This document shows positions 9,758 to 18,494 of a stretch of DNA of 64,000 nucleotides, piece after piece. Where the stretch lies: positions 5,429,968-5,493,967 of the forward strand of contig NZ_CP013481.2 in assembly GCF_001465595.2 (NCBI RefSeq), read 5' to 3'. The notes under the pieces are model-generated. The model did not search any database and was not told where the DNA came from. It worked only from the letters and a program-made list of their open reading frames with translations. The stretch's first letter is position 1. Each line of letters starts with the position of its first letter. This stretch comes from Pandoraea apista (lineage in GTDB: Bacteria > Pseudomonadota > Gammaproteobacteria > Burkholderiales > Burkholderiaceae). The position numbers and the translations under genes are program-made.

Positions 9758-10618
9758 TCACGTCGTGGCGATAAGCAATTCCTCGGCGTTTGACGGCGGG
9801 CGCAATCCGTCGTCCCGGTGCGCGAAATAGCGCTCGGTCAGCGCCGCCGCCGAGACATGTTCTGCATGCCTGAAGCCATTCTCCCTGGCGAACGTCATCA
9901 TTTCCTCCGGTGTGAAGAAGCTGATAAACGGCGTGCCGCTCGCCCGCGCCCCTTTCTCCGCCATTTCGAGGCCGGGACGCACCTCGGGATCGGCCATCTC
10001 CAGCGGCAGCAGAAACGTCATCGCCAACGTGGAGCCGGGCGCAAACGACGACACCTCGCGCAACGTCGACGCATTCGCCTCGCGCGTCAGATACATGCTC
10101 ACGCCGGTGGACACAATCACCGCCGGCCGGGCGGCGTCGAAGCCGTGCTGCAAGAGGGCATCGCGCCACGATTGGCCAGCTTCGAAATCCACCGGCACGA
10201 AATGCAGCCAGTCCTGCACGCCATACCCCAACGCGATGAGCCTGTCATGCTTCCAGCGTTGCGGCCCCGGGCGATCGACTTCGAAGATCGTGAGCGATGT
10301 GGCGAGTTCGGGGTGTCGCTGCGCAAAGCTGTCGAGGCCCGCGCCAAGAATCACGTACTGGGTGACACCCTCTCGCATTTGCGCCAGCACGAGGTCTTCG
10401 ATGAAGCGCGCGCGCGCAACGATGGACGCGCGAAACGGCCGTGTGAACGCCGGATTCATGTCGCCACGCTCACGCCAGTCGTCCGGTGGTTCAAGCAGCT
10501 TCAGGCCTACGTTGTCGGCGAGAATGTGCGGCGCGGCGTCGAGTTCGAGATGCAGCGCGCGCCACAGCGCAACGCGCGCGGCGGTGCTGTCGGGAGCGAT
10601 GTCTTTGGGGTCGGTCAT
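9758..10618 (-). CDS. Class I SAM-dependent methyltransferase (LCM/TIGR00027-like)
   Basis: A 286-residue methyltransferase of the leucine carboxyl methyltransferase-like family. The SAM-binding motif is YVILGAGLDSFAQR (about residues 94-107), followed by the acidic strand end TIFEVDRPGPQRWKHDRL and the PAVIVSTGVSMYL segment typical of this group. Bacterial members of the family include polyketide O-methyltransferases and many uncharacterised proteins, so the substrate is unknown. The start at 10618 (MTDPKDIAPD) is chosen on alignment expectation. It is upstream of the DUF1993 gene on the same strand. Confidence 0.88.
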   Translation of the reverse strand: MTDPKDIAPDSTAARVALWRALHLELDAAPHILADNVGLKLLEPPDDWRERGDMNPAFTRPFRASIVARARFIEDLVLAQMREGVTQYVILGAGLDSFAQRHPELATSLTIFEVDRPGPQRWKHDRLIALGYGVQDWLHFVPVDFEAGQSWRDALLQHGFDAARPAVIVSTGVSMYLTREANASTLREVSSFAPGSTLAMTFLLPLEMADPEVRPGLEMAEKGARASGTPFISFFTPEEMMTFARENGFRHAEHVSAAALTERYFAHRDDGLRPPSNAEELLIATT

Positions 10619-10804
10619 GATGCCCACCTGACGAATCGGTAAGTGATACGGCGATTTTTGCACAGCCCCGGCGAGCGTGCCGGGCAATCGCTCACGATGG
10701 GCGATAGCGTTCCGTCGTGAAGTCGATGCACGCGCATCAACGTGCCGCACGCCAGTTCCGCGCGAATGGACACATCACTTGTTCGGTCATATGCACCGGT
10801 CAGA

Positions 10805-11668
10805 TCAAACTGCGAAGAGAAGTTGTGCCGCGCCTTGATAGCCGACGTACAGGCCGACCAGAACGATCAGCCCACCCGAAAAGTAGGGCGCCTTGCGCGC
10901 GAACTCGCCGAAGCCGCTCCACCGGCGCGACATGTGCCGAACGCTCAGCGCCGCCAGCGTGCCGGACGCGACCATCGTGATCGCCAGACCCATGCTGAAA
11001 CACAGCACGAGCCCAGCGCCCAGCGCAAAACGCTTGAGTTGCAGGCACAGCAGCAAGACAGTGATCGAGGCCGGGCACGGCACCAGGCCTCCCGTCAGGC
11101 CGAATACGACGATCTGACCGGTCGTGACGTCGCGCCCCGTGAAGCGCTTTCGGATATCGCGGGCATGCGCGCGCTCGTGAGCGTCTCGATAGCCCTCGCA
11201 AGACAGGTCGATGGCACGCGCGTGCTGAGCCTGTGATGCGTGCGCATGGTCGTGATCGTGGCTGTGGCTGTGGCTGTGGCTGTGGCTGTGGCTGTGGCTG
11301 TGGCTGTGCTCATGGTCATGCGCCCGCGTGTTGTCGCGCCATGTCCGCCACAGCATCCAGCCTGCGACAGCCAGAATCAAGGCGCCCGAGGCGAGCTGGA
11401 AGTACGGCTCGAAGGCGCCGGTATCCCAGTTGCGTCCGAAATACATCCCGGCCAATGCAACCAGCCACACCACGGCGGTATGCGACGCCGTCGCCGACAA
11501 ACCCAGCAGAACGGCCTGTCCCACCGTGCCGCGAATGGCGACGATGAACGCCGCCATCATCGTCTTGGAATGCCCTGGTTCCAACCCGTGCAGGGCGCCG
11601 AGCAAGATGGCGCTGGGGATGAATAGCCAGGCGTTGCCTTGCTGAAGCAGCGTCGAGAACTCAGTCAT
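10805..11668 (-). CDS. rcnA: Nickel/cobalt efflux protein RcnA
   Basis: A 287-residue inner-membrane exporter of the NicO/RcnA family. The N-terminal half has helices with the metal-path motif HGLEPGHSKT (27-36). A cytoplasmic His-rich loop at about 117-150 contains eight perfect His-Ser dipeptides (121-136) flanked by HDHE and HDHDHAHA, and the C-terminal half has further helices (GLTGGLVPCPASITVLLL). The family pumps Ni(II) and Co(II) out of the cell. The start at 11668 gives the family N-terminus. It is divergent from rcnR, with an RcnR operator in the shared intergenic region. Confidence 0.93.
   Translation of the reverse strand: MTEFSTLLQQGNAWLFIPSAILLGALHGLEPGHSKTMMAAFIVAIRGTVGQAVLLGLSATASHTAVVWLVALAGMYFGRNWDTGAFEPYFQLASGALILAVAGWMLWRTWRDNTRAHDHEHSHSHSHSHSHSHSHSHDHDHAHASQAQHARAIDLSCEGYRDAHERAHARDIRKRFTGRDVTTGQIVVFGLTGGLVPCPASITVLLLCLQLKRFALGAGLVLCFSMGLAITMVASGTLAALSVRHMSRRWSGFGEFARKAPYFSGGLIVLVGLYVGYQGAAQLLFAV
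11258..11305 (-). repeat. Hexanucleotide tandem repeat encoding (His-Ser)8 in rcnA
   Basis: Eight perfect copies of GTGGCT on the plus strand (AGCCAC on the coding strand) lie inside rcnA and encode the His-Ser run. Each unit is two codons, so copy-number changes keep the frame and would only lengthen or shorten the metal-binding loop. Confidence 0.95.
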
Positions 11669-11707
11669 GAGGCAATGCTCGATCGGTCGAATGTTGAACC
11701 CGGAATA

Positions 11708-11722
11708 TACTACCCCCCAGTA
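11708..11722. promoter_or_regulatory. RcnR operator between rcnA and rcnR
   Basis: On the minus strand this reads TACTGGGGGGTAGTA, an exact match to the TACT-G6-N-AGTA recognition sequence described for RcnR in enteric bacteria. It lies 40 bp upstream of rcnA and 55 bp upstream of rcnR, so one site can repress both. The flanks extend the symmetry (AATATAC on one side, GTATATT on the other). Confidence 0.88.
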
Positions 11723-11777
11723 TATTCGTGTTAACATTTTTCACCCGTTGACGTCACAGCCAGGAGCGCGCCAGACC

Positions 11778-12047
11778 GTGCATACCATTCGAGACAAGAG
11801 CAAACTGCTGGCACGTGTGCGTCGCATTCAAGGACAGGCGCAGGCATTGGAGCGTCAATTGAATGAAGAGAGCGACTGTGTCGAGATCCTCCAGCAGATC
11901 GCCGCCATTCGCGGCGCGGTCAACGGTCTGATGGGCGCTGTCATCGAAGGTCATCTCGTCGATCACCTTGTCAACGAGCCCGGACAGGCAAACCGGGAAG
12001 CCGAGCTGGCGCCGGTGCTTCATGTCATCAAGGCTTATCTGAAATAA
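11778..12047 (+). CDS. rcnR: Nickel/cobalt-responsive repressor RcnR
   Basis: An 89-residue all-helical CsoR/RcnR-family repressor. Metal ligands known in the enteric protein are all present with a one-residue offset: the N-terminal His2 (start Met-His-Thr-Ile-Arg-Asp), C34, H59 and H63. The IAAIRGAVNGLMGAVIEGHL core is family-typical. The GTG at 11778 is chosen as start because it yields this conserved N-terminus and has AGGAG 11 bp upstream; longer in-frame starts would destroy the His2 ligand position. When nickel or cobalt binds, the protein should leave the operator and release rcnA. Confidence 0.93.
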   Translation: MHTIRDKSKLLARVRRIQGQAQALERQLNEESDCVEILQQIAAIRGAVNGLMGAVIEGHLVDHLVNEPGQANREAELAPVLHVIKAYLK

Positions 12048-12076
12048 CTGCCCCCAACTGATTGCCGGAGTAGCAC

Positions 12077-13282
12077 GTGATGCTGTCCCTTCGTTTGCGC
12101 TGGTATGCCCTGGAAACGTCGCGAGTCTTGCGCAGGCATTGGCAAGTGCTTTGCCTGACGCTCATGCTGGTGCTCCCGTCGATGCCGGTTTTTGCGCAGG
12201 CGCGAATACTCGGGGCGCCAGTGCTCGCTGCACTCGCTCCCGCGCGCAGCGCCGAGTGGCAATTCCTTTGGGTACACGCGCTCGAAGCCGTTGGCGTGCT
12301 GTGGGTCCTCGCTCAGCGACGCGCCATCTCCGGCGGCGCCTTCGCCACTTTCGTCCGATCGTTGCCCATTCCCGCATGGCGTCGGCGTGGTGTCGATGCG
12401 GCGCTCGTCGCGCTCGCAAGCACACCGCTATTGCTCAGCGTTGCAGCGGCATTCGTCGCGCTGGCGTTCACGCCTGATAACGGTAGCCATTACCTCTACG
12501 TGCTTGATCTGACGCTTATCACCCTCGGCGCACAATTGGCCGCGCTGAACCGGCAACTGCGAAGCGCCGCGCCCCTTGTCATGGCCAACATGTTGCTAGT
12601 AGCAGGGTTACAAACGTCGGGTTCGCTATCGCTGTCGATGCTCGCCGGCGCGCTGGGCATTTCGGTGTGGACGTTGAGTCGTGCACCTGCCGTTTCGGCG
12701 GCGCACCGAGGGCGCTCCGTCGCATGGCGCGTCCCTTCCATGGCGACGGGCTCGCATGGTTTGCGTCGCTTGCTGCCTGCCGTTGGGCGGGTGCAGATCG
12801 GGATTCTGCGCGCGCATGCGAGCACGGTCGCCGCCCGGGCAATGCTGATGGCCGCGACGGCTGCATCTACGTGCTATCTGTCCGCACTCTGGGATTTCGA
12901 CGTCCGGGCGACGGGGCTCGTTGTCATCACACAGGCGGTGATACTCGTCGTCGCCGCCCTGCATTTTCGCGAGTTGCGTCAGGCTCACCTCAGGGCAGCA
13001 CACTTCACGCGCTCGCTGCCCATCCGCCCCCTCCGGCAAACACTCGCCGACATCGCGACGGTACTCTGTATCGCGGCGCCGTTTGGGGTCGCCGGTCCCC
13101 TCTCTCTCGTGATGAACGACGCGATGTCGAGCTGGCAAGCGTCGTCACTCTTACTCGCCGGCGCGCCGCTCGTGGCACTGCTGCACTTGCCGCAGCGATG
13201 GGTTCCACGGCAGTCCGTGTTGCTTGGCGCAACCCTTGCCGCGCTGTGGGTCGCCACCGTCTGGCAATACTTCGTTCACTGA
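12077..13282 (+). CDS. Membrane protein, probable ABC exporter permease
   Basis: A 401-residue hydrophobic protein with many predicted transmembrane helices. I do not recognise a named family. It ends 13 bp before an ABC ATPase gene that has no other membrane partner, so it is best read as the permease of a two-gene exporter or an ABC-2-like system. Translation can start at the GTG at 12077 or the ATG at 12080; GGAG lies about 8 bp upstream. It follows rcnR on the same strand by 29 bp, but a link to metal resistance is not shown by sequence. Confidence 0.65.
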   Translation: MMLSLRLRWYALETSRVLRRHWQVLCLTLMLVLPSMPVFAQARILGAPVLAALAPARSAEWQFLWVHALEAVGVLWVLAQRRAISGGAFATFVRSLPIPAWRRRGVDAALVALASTPLLLSVAAAFVALAFTPDNGSHYLYVLDLTLITLGAQLAALNRQLRSAAPLVMANMLLVAGLQTSGSLSLSMLAGALGISVWTLSRAPAVSAAHRGRSVAWRVPSMATGSHGLRRLLPAVGRVQIGILRAHASTVAARAMLMAATAASTCYLSALWDFDVRATGLVVITQAVILVVAALHFRELRQAHLRAAHFTRSLPIRPLRQTLADIATVLCIAAPFGVAGPLSLVMNDAMSSWQASSLLLAGAPLVALLHLPQRWVPRQSVLLGATLAALWVATVWQYFVH

Positions 13283-13295
13283 TTTCCGTTCACTC

Positions 13296-13925
13296 ATGCT
13301 CCGCTTCGAGAATCTCACCAAACGCTTCGGCACCCGTACCCTCTTCGAGAACCTGCACTTCGATGCCCAGGCGGGTTGCGTGGCGCTGAGCGACGAAAAC
13401 GGCAGCGGCAAATCCACTTTGCTCGGCATGCTGGCGGGCACCCTCGAAGCAGACGATGGCGACATCTGGCTCGACGGGCATTCCTTGCGAGACGCGCCGC
13501 TGGCCGCGAAGGCCGCGCTCGCCTATGTCCCCGACGATTGCCTCGCGTACCCGTTTCAGACAGGGCGCGCGCTACTTGATCTCGTGGCGTCCGCCAAGAA
13601 GACGAGGGTTGACGCCAGCGTGCTCGACCTGGCCCACCGCTTCGGATTGGCACCGCACATGGAGAAGCGCTTCGAGCAGATGTCGCTGGGCACACGCCGC
13701 AAATTCTTCCTGAGCGCCACCTTGATCGGCGCGCCGCGCGTGATCATCGCGGACGAACCCGGCAACGGTCTCGACGCCGCCGCACGCGCGGTCCTCATCG
13801 ACTTGTTCACCACGCTGGGCAAAGACCGGTGCGTCTTCTTTTCCAGCCACGACCCGGAGCTCACGCGCGCCTGTCACGCCACCACGGTCGGCTTCGCCGA
13901 CCTCGGCCAGCGCCCCGCTAGCTGA
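13296..13925 (+). CDS. ABC transporter ATP-binding protein with atypical Walker A
   Basis: A 209-residue ATPase of the short CcmA-like export class. Walker A reads SDENGSGKST, in which the first invariant Gly is Asp; the Lys and Ser/Thr that hold phosphate and magnesium are intact. The signature is MSLGTRRK rather than LSGGQ, and Walker B is VIIADEP followed by GNGLD. The start at 13296 (MLRFENLTKRFG) is the family start. It is paired with the membrane protein immediately upstream (13-bp gap). The exported substrate is unknown. Confidence 0.85.
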   Translation: MLRFENLTKRFGTRTLFENLHFDAQAGCVALSDENGSGKSTLLGMLAGTLEADDGDIWLDGHSLRDAPLAAKAALAYVPDDCLAYPFQTGRALLDLVASAKKTRVDASVLDLAHRFGLAPHMEKRFEQMSLGTRRKFFLSATLIGAPRVIIADEPGNGLDAAARAVLIDLFTTLGKDRCVFFSSHDPELTRACHATTVGFADLGQRPAS

Positions 13926-14002
13926 GACCATCGCGCTTCGCATACGCTGCACGGCATACCTGTGCCATCATCCGTCTATCGTTTCGATCACGGGAGACGG
14001 TT

Positions 14003-14467
14003 ATGAGCGGCAAATGGTTTTCGAAGTTCTCGAGCTACCTTTCCACCATCACCGGCCGGCCGATTTCGTTCGTGCTGGCCGTCGCACTGGTCCTGATCTG
14101 GGCGGCGACCGGCCCGCTATTCCATTACAGCGATACGTGGCAGTTGGTCATCAACACCTCAACTACCATCGTCACGTTTCTGATGGTCTTCCTCATTCAG
14201 AACACGCAGAACCGCGACACGGCGGCCATGCAGATCAAACTCGACGAGTTGATCCGCGCGATGGAAGGCGCCCACAACGCGCTGCTCGATCTGGAAGAAC
14301 TCGATGAGAAGGAACTGACCCGCTTCCGCAAGCGGTACGAAAGCCTTGCCGAGGCGGCGCGCGTTGCGTTGAAAAAGGGCGATGTCGATACGGATTCCCC
14401 GTTCGTCGGCGGCGACGACGGCATCGCTCACGGCAACGCGCATAAAGATGACAAGGACAAGTCGTGA
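14003..14467 (+). CDS. Low-affinity iron permease family protein
   Basis: A 154-residue membrane protein matching the low-affinity iron permease family (PF04120) as I recognise it. Two helices (about 22-40 and 48-68) are joined by the conserved TGPLFHYSDTWQLVINT segment and followed by FLIQNTQNRD. The cytoplasmic tail is highly charged and probably coiled. GGGAGACGG precedes the ATG. Iron transport by bacterial members is presumed from fungal Fet4, not demonstrated. The gene stands alone between the ABC exporter and an MFS exporter. Confidence 0.82.
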   Translation: MSGKWFSKFSSYLSTITGRPISFVLAVALVLIWAATGPLFHYSDTWQLVINTSTTIVTFLMVFLIQNTQNRDTAAMQIKLDELIRAMEGAHNALLDLEELDEKELTRFRKRYESLAEAARVALKKGDVDTDSPFVGGDDGIAHGNAHKDDKDKS

Positions 14468-14597
14468 TGCCCGGCGTCATTCATCGCGCCCTCCCCCCGC
14501 CACGCCATGCCATACCGCGACAGTTCATCATGCGTCGAAACATTCCCTTAACAGTCGCCCCTAGACTCTGGCCATCGTCGTCACCGGCTGGAAATCG

Positions 14598-16010
14598 ATG
14601 GATACCGACTGCACAGTGCCCGGCAATGAGCGCGCCGCCCCCTTGCTATACGACGTATCCGACGCGAAACGGATACTAAACGCGACGTGCATCAGCTATG
14701 TCGTCGTTCTGCTCGATACGTCGATCGTCAACGTGGCGCTTGAACCGCTCGCGCTTGCCTTCGACGTGCAACTGACCGGGCTGCAATGGGTGGTGAGCGC
14801 CTACACGCTGATGTTCGCGAGCCTGCTACTCACCGGTGGCACCCTCGGAGACCGATGGGGTGCAAAGCGGGGCTATCTCGCCGGTCTCATGATCTTCATG
14901 ATGGCGTCGCTGGGTTGCGCGCTCGCGCTTTCGCCGTCGATGCTCGTTGCTGCGCGCGCGCTTCAGGGCATTGGCGCCGCGCTGCTCGTACCGTGCTCGC
15001 TCAAGCTCATTCATCAGGCGACCCCCGATCCCGCCGAGCGTGCGCGAGCCATCGGGCGATGGGTCGGATTGGGCGGCGTGGCACTTGCCGCCGGTCCGCT
15101 CGTTGGAGGTGCGCTGATTCACTGGCTAGGGTGGCGCAGCATCTTCTTTGTGAACGTCCCGGTCTGCCTCGTTGGCATGACGATGGCATGGAGGATCGCC
15201 GCCGCGCGGCGAACGCCATCCAGCGCCCATCGTGTCGATCTGGCCGGGCTGCTGGCGGGCATGGTCGCTCTGGCCACGCTGATCGGCGTGCTCATCGAGG
15301 GCCGCATTCTCGGCTGGACATCTGCGTGGATCGTCGGCGGTACCGTCGTATCGGTTCTCGCATGGTTTGCGCTCGTGCACATCGAGGCGCGCCATCCCTG
15401 TCCGATGCTGCCGTTGCCGATGTTCCGAAGCGGTGTGTTCACCGGTTCGACGGCCGCATCGATGGCGTCTGCTTTTGTGTTCTACGGTCTGCTGTTTGTC
15501 GTGAGCCTGCACTTCCAGCAGATGCGCGGATACCGCCCACTGGAAACCGGCATGGCGCTGCTGCCGATGACCGCCATGGTCGCCGTCGGCAGTTTGTTGG
15601 CGGGGCGCCTTTTGGATCGATTCGGCCCGCTATGGCCGATGCTTTGGGCGTTCGCCGCTTACGCCGCCGGAGCACTCGGGCTGGCATTCGTCACGGCCAA
15701 TGTGCCGTATGCATTTGCGGTATTGCCAATGCTTGCCATCGGAGCGGCGTCCGGCATTGTTTCGCCCATTGCAACAGCACCCGCCTTGCAGACGGTCGCC
15801 CCGTCGCGGGCAGGCGTGGCAGCGGCCGTGCTGAACACCGCGAGACAAGCGGGCGCCGCGCTCGGTGTCGCCATCTTCGGTTCGCTCGTGGGCGTCATGC
15901 CGGCAACGGAAGCTGGCCTGCGTCCCGCACTGGCACTGGCTGCCGGGGTCAGTCTTGCCGTGGTGCCGGTGTGGCGGCTGGCGTTGCGCCGACAGGGCGA
16001 GGCTTCGTGA
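14598..16010 (+). CDS. MFS exporter, DHA2 (14-helix EmrB/QacA-type) family
   Basis: A 470-residue drug:proton antiporter-like protein. Recognisable elements are LLDTSIVNVALEPLA in helix 1 (DHA2 motif), WVVSAYTLMFASLLLTGGTLGDRWG (motif A region) and the PLVGGALIHWLGWRSIFFVNVPV stretch (motif C region). It is probably located in the inner membrane and exports hydrophobic compounds; the substrate is unknown. No membrane-fusion partner gene is adjacent, so it may act alone. The ATG at 14598 has only a weak ribosome-binding site. Confidence 0.9.
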   Translation: MDTDCTVPGNERAAPLLYDVSDAKRILNATCISYVVVLLDTSIVNVALEPLALAFDVQLTGLQWVVSAYTLMFASLLLTGGTLGDRWGAKRGYLAGLMIFMMASLGCALALSPSMLVAARALQGIGAALLVPCSLKLIHQATPDPAERARAIGRWVGLGGVALAAGPLVGGALIHWLGWRSIFFVNVPVCLVGMTMAWRIAAARRTPSSAHRVDLAGLLAGMVALATLIGVLIEGRILGWTSAWIVGGTVVSVLAWFALVHIEARHPCPMLPLPMFRSGVFTGSTAASMASAFVFYGLLFVVSLHFQQMRGYRPLETGMALLPMTAMVAVGSLLAGRLLDRFGPLWPMLWAFAAYAAGALGLAFVTANVPYAFAVLPMLAIGAASGIVSPIATAPALQTVAPSRAGVAAAVLNTARQAGAALGVAIFGSLVGVMPATEAGLRPALALAAGVSLAVVPVWRLALRRQGEAS

Positions 16011-16111
16011 GAACGGCGTAGGCAGCCGAGCCAGCAGGGGGCGGGAAGGGGGATCGAAAAGCCGATACGGGGCCGTTGAAACACGACGCATGTGCATTGA
16101 TCTGTGCTCAT

Positions 16112-16139
16112 TAAAGTTACTGTCCCGGCGCGCCGTAAG
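16112..16139 (+). promoter_or_regulatory. Possible sigma-28 (FliA) promoter of the chemoreceptor
   Basis: TAAAGTTA (16112-16119) and GCCGTAAG (16132-16139) resemble the flagellar sigma-28 elements TAAAGTTT and GCCGATAA. The spacer is 12 bp instead of the usual 11, and the -10 element has mismatches. It lies about 110 bp upstream of the chemoreceptor start, a class of gene commonly read by FliA. Confidence 0.4.
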
Positions 16140-16247
16140 CGCAGAGAGTAGAGCAGCAATGTCTCGATGCGATGGCACCGGCAGTACCGCCTGAGCGGTC
16201 AATCCCCCCACTCAACGGCTCGCGCGCGAGCCTACCGATGAAAGCCC

Positions 16248-18134
16248 ATGAAAGTCACTTCGTTGCGAACCCGGATTCTGCTCATTGCCTGCCTCACGGT
16301 GGTGGGCGCCCTGATTCTCTCTGGCATCACGACCTACGTGATCGTGCGCGACAGCATGATGTCGAGCATTGCGCACACGCTCTCGGCCGTTGCCAACGGC
16401 AATGCCAGCGCCATCGAGCGCTGGTCGGCCGACAAGGCGCAGGCGGTCGTGGCGACGTCGCAGGTCGTCGAGAAGGGAGACCCGGCCGGGCTGGTGAAGC
16501 TCATGGGCAAGACCAACGATTTCCCGATCACGAGCATCGGCTGGTCGGACAAGACCTTCTTCTCGACCGCGCCCACCCCGGCGGACTACGATCCTACCGC
16601 CCGGCCCTGGTACAAAAGCGCGGTCGCCGCAGGCAAGCTGACCGTCACCAAGCCGTATGGCGATTCGTCGACGGGTATTCCTTACGTGGCCTTCACCGCG
16701 CCGCTCGTGCGTGACGGCCAGACCACCGGCGCCATCAGCGGCGCCGTGGCGCTCACCGGCGTGCAGGACATCATCAAGGCGGTGCACCCCACGCCGTCGA
16801 GCCTCGCGCTGGTCGTGGCGAGCGACGGGCAGGTGATTGCCCACCCGGACAACAAGTTCTCTCTCAAGCCGTCGACGGAAGTCGCCGCCGCGCTTACCGC
16901 CGATTCGTTGCCGGGCATGGCCGCCGACGGCGCCGCACCGGTCGCCATGGAACTCGCCGGCGCGCCGAAGTTGCTCAAGGCCAAGCGCATTCCGGGTACG
17001 GACTGGTATCTCGTGGTCGCCCTCGACCGCGCGGAAGCCACTGCCGGCCTGACCCATGTGCTGGGCGCGACGGTCATCACGCTGATCGTGCTGACGCTGA
17101 TCTCGCTGGCGATTGCCTCGATCTTCACGTCGCGCGCCTTCAAGCGCCTGTCGACCGTGCGCGACGCCATGGACACCATCGGTTCGGGCGACGGCGACAT
17201 GACGCAACGCCTCGACGTCGTCGGTCACGACGAAGTGGCGCAAATCTCGAAGTCGTTCAATGCGTTCGTCGACAAGATCAGTTCGGTGATGCTCGATGTA
17301 CGCGCCGGGGTGTCGTCGATGACATCGGCCACCAGCGAGATCGAGATGGGCAATCGCGATCTGTCGCAGCGCACGGAAGCGTCGGCGGGGTCGTTGCAGG
17401 AAACGTCGTCTGCGCTCACCGAACTGACCTCCAGCGTCAAGCAGACGGCCGACACCGCCGAGCACGCCACGCGTCTGGCTAACGACGCGAGCGCCGCTGC
17501 TGCGCGCGGGGGTCAGGTCGTAACCGATGCGGTCGGCACGATGGCGGCGATCACGCAGTCGTCGGAGCGCATCACGGAGATCATCGGCGTGATCGACGGC
17601 ATTGCGTTCCAGACCAACATTCTTGCGCTCAACGCCGCGGTGGAAGCCGCACGCGCGGGCGAGCAGGGACGCGGTTTCGCCGTGGTGGCGGGCGAGGTGC
17701 GCACGCTGGCCCAGCGCAGCGCCGCCGCGGCGCAGGAAATCAAGGCCCTCATCGAGACGTCGGTACACAACGTGAAGAGCGGCACGGAGCGCGTGCAGGC
17801 GGCAGGCACGACGATGAACGAGATCGTCGATGGGATTACGCGCGTGCAGCGTCTGGTAAGCGAGATCCACGGCGCGATGACCGAGCAGAGCGCGGGGATC
17901 AGCCAGATCGACCGCTCAGTCTCGGAAATGGACCAGGCGACGCAGCAGAACGCGGCACTGGTGGAGGAGTCTGCTGCTGCGTCGGCGATGTTGAGCGAGC
18001 AGGCCCGCATGCTCGCCGAAACCGTGGCGCGCTTCCGTCTGCGCGAAGGGCATCGCAGCGACTCGCACGGCGTTGGCGCGCCGCAATCGCCGTCGCTGTC
18101 GGTAGTCGGATCGGCGCGGCGCCTGGCCGCCTGA
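16248..18134 (+). CDS. Methyl-accepting chemotaxis protein with dCache sensor
   Basis: A 628-residue chemoreceptor. TM1 is about 10-33, a periplasmic dCache-type sensor about 34-268, TM2 about 270-292, then HAMP (about 295-350) and the signalling hairpin with the conserved tip [30 protein letters not shown] split here as a family landmark. The sensor contains Y114, R119, W121 and Y122, matching part of the amino-acid-binding dCache motif, but the later Asp appears replaced (GAVAL near 166-169). The C-terminus lacks an NWETF-type tether for CheR/CheB. The ligand is unknown. Adaptation may depend on enzymes recruited by other receptors. Confidence 0.92.
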   Translation: MKVTSLRTRILLIACLTVVGALILSGITTYVIVRDSMMSSIAHTLSAVANGNASAIERWSADKAQAVVATSQVVEKGDPAGLVKLMGKTNDFPITSIGWSDKTFFSTAPTPADYDPTARPWYKSAVAAGKLTVTKPYGDSSTGIPYVAFTAPLVRDGQTTGAISGAVALTGVQDIIKAVHPTPSSLALVVASDGQVIAHPDNKFSLKPSTEVAAALTADSLPGMAADGAAPVAMELAGAPKLLKAKRIPGTDWYLVVALDRAEATAGLTHVLGATVITLIVLTLISLAIASIFTSRAFKRLSTVRDAMDTIGSGDGDMTQRLDVVGHDEVAQISKSFNAFVDKISSVMLDVRAGVSSMTSATSEIEMGNRDLSQRTEASAGSLQETSSALTELTSSVKQTADTAEHATRLANDASAAAARGGQVVTDAVGTMAAITQSSERITEIIGVIDGIAFQTNILALNAAVEAARAGEQGRGFAVVAGEVRTLAQRSAAAAQEIKALIETSVHNVKSGTERVQAAGTTMNEIVDGITRVQRLVSEIHGAMTEQSAGISQIDRSVSEMDQATQQNAALVEESAAASAMLSEQARMLAETVARFRLREGHRSDSHGVGAPQSPSLSVVGSARRLAA

Positions 18135-18257
18135 GGGCTGAGCCGGCATTGGGCGAGGGCGATATTGTGTACGGGAAATGGGCTTCGCAGCCATCGGGGC
18201 GCTTCGTGCGCGGAGCATTCACAAAATCCGAATTTCCCGTTACAATCGCCGTCCCTT

Positions 18258-18342
18258 GCCCAGGTGGCGGAATTGGTAGACGCACTATCTTGAGGGGGTA
18301 GCGCCGAGAGGCGTGCGGGTTCGAGTCCCGCCCTGGGCACCA
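18258..18342 (+). tRNA. tRNA-Leu (anticodon GAG)
   Basis: An 85-nt cloverleaf. The acceptor stem GCCCAGG pairs with CCTGGGC, and the discriminator A and an encoded CCA end the gene. The anticodon stem CTATC/GGTAG encloses the loop TTGAGGG with anticodon GAG. The long variable arm (GCGCCGAGAGGCGT region) is typical of leucine tRNAs, and the T loop is TTCGAGT. It reads CUC and CUU codons. The 3' side borders a stretch of accessory-looking genes. Confidence 0.96.
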
Positions 18343-18343
18343 C

Positions 18344-18369
18344 AAGCGCTATGTTCATTAGCGCTTCTT
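18344..18369 (+). terminator. Terminator of tRNA-Leu
   Basis: The 7-bp inverted repeat AAGCGCT (18344-18350) and AGCGCTT (18360-18366), with a 9-nt loop, is followed by CTTC directly behind the tRNA. The T-run is poor, so termination strength is uncertain. Confidence 0.55.
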
Positions 18370-18494
18370 CAGCGACTTGGCGTAATTTTGGCGTAGCCGC
18401 CCGCAGTCCGCCTATCTGTGCGCAGGTTGGCTAAATCGACTCCGGCCGCGCGGCTTGCCCGCCACCCCAGCGCCGACATGCCGTCAGCAGCCCT

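Noticed and set aside
11258..11305. CRISPR-like short repeat
   Set aside because: Units of 6 bp without spacers, inside a coding frame: a microsatellite in rcnA. No CRISPR array is seen in the window.
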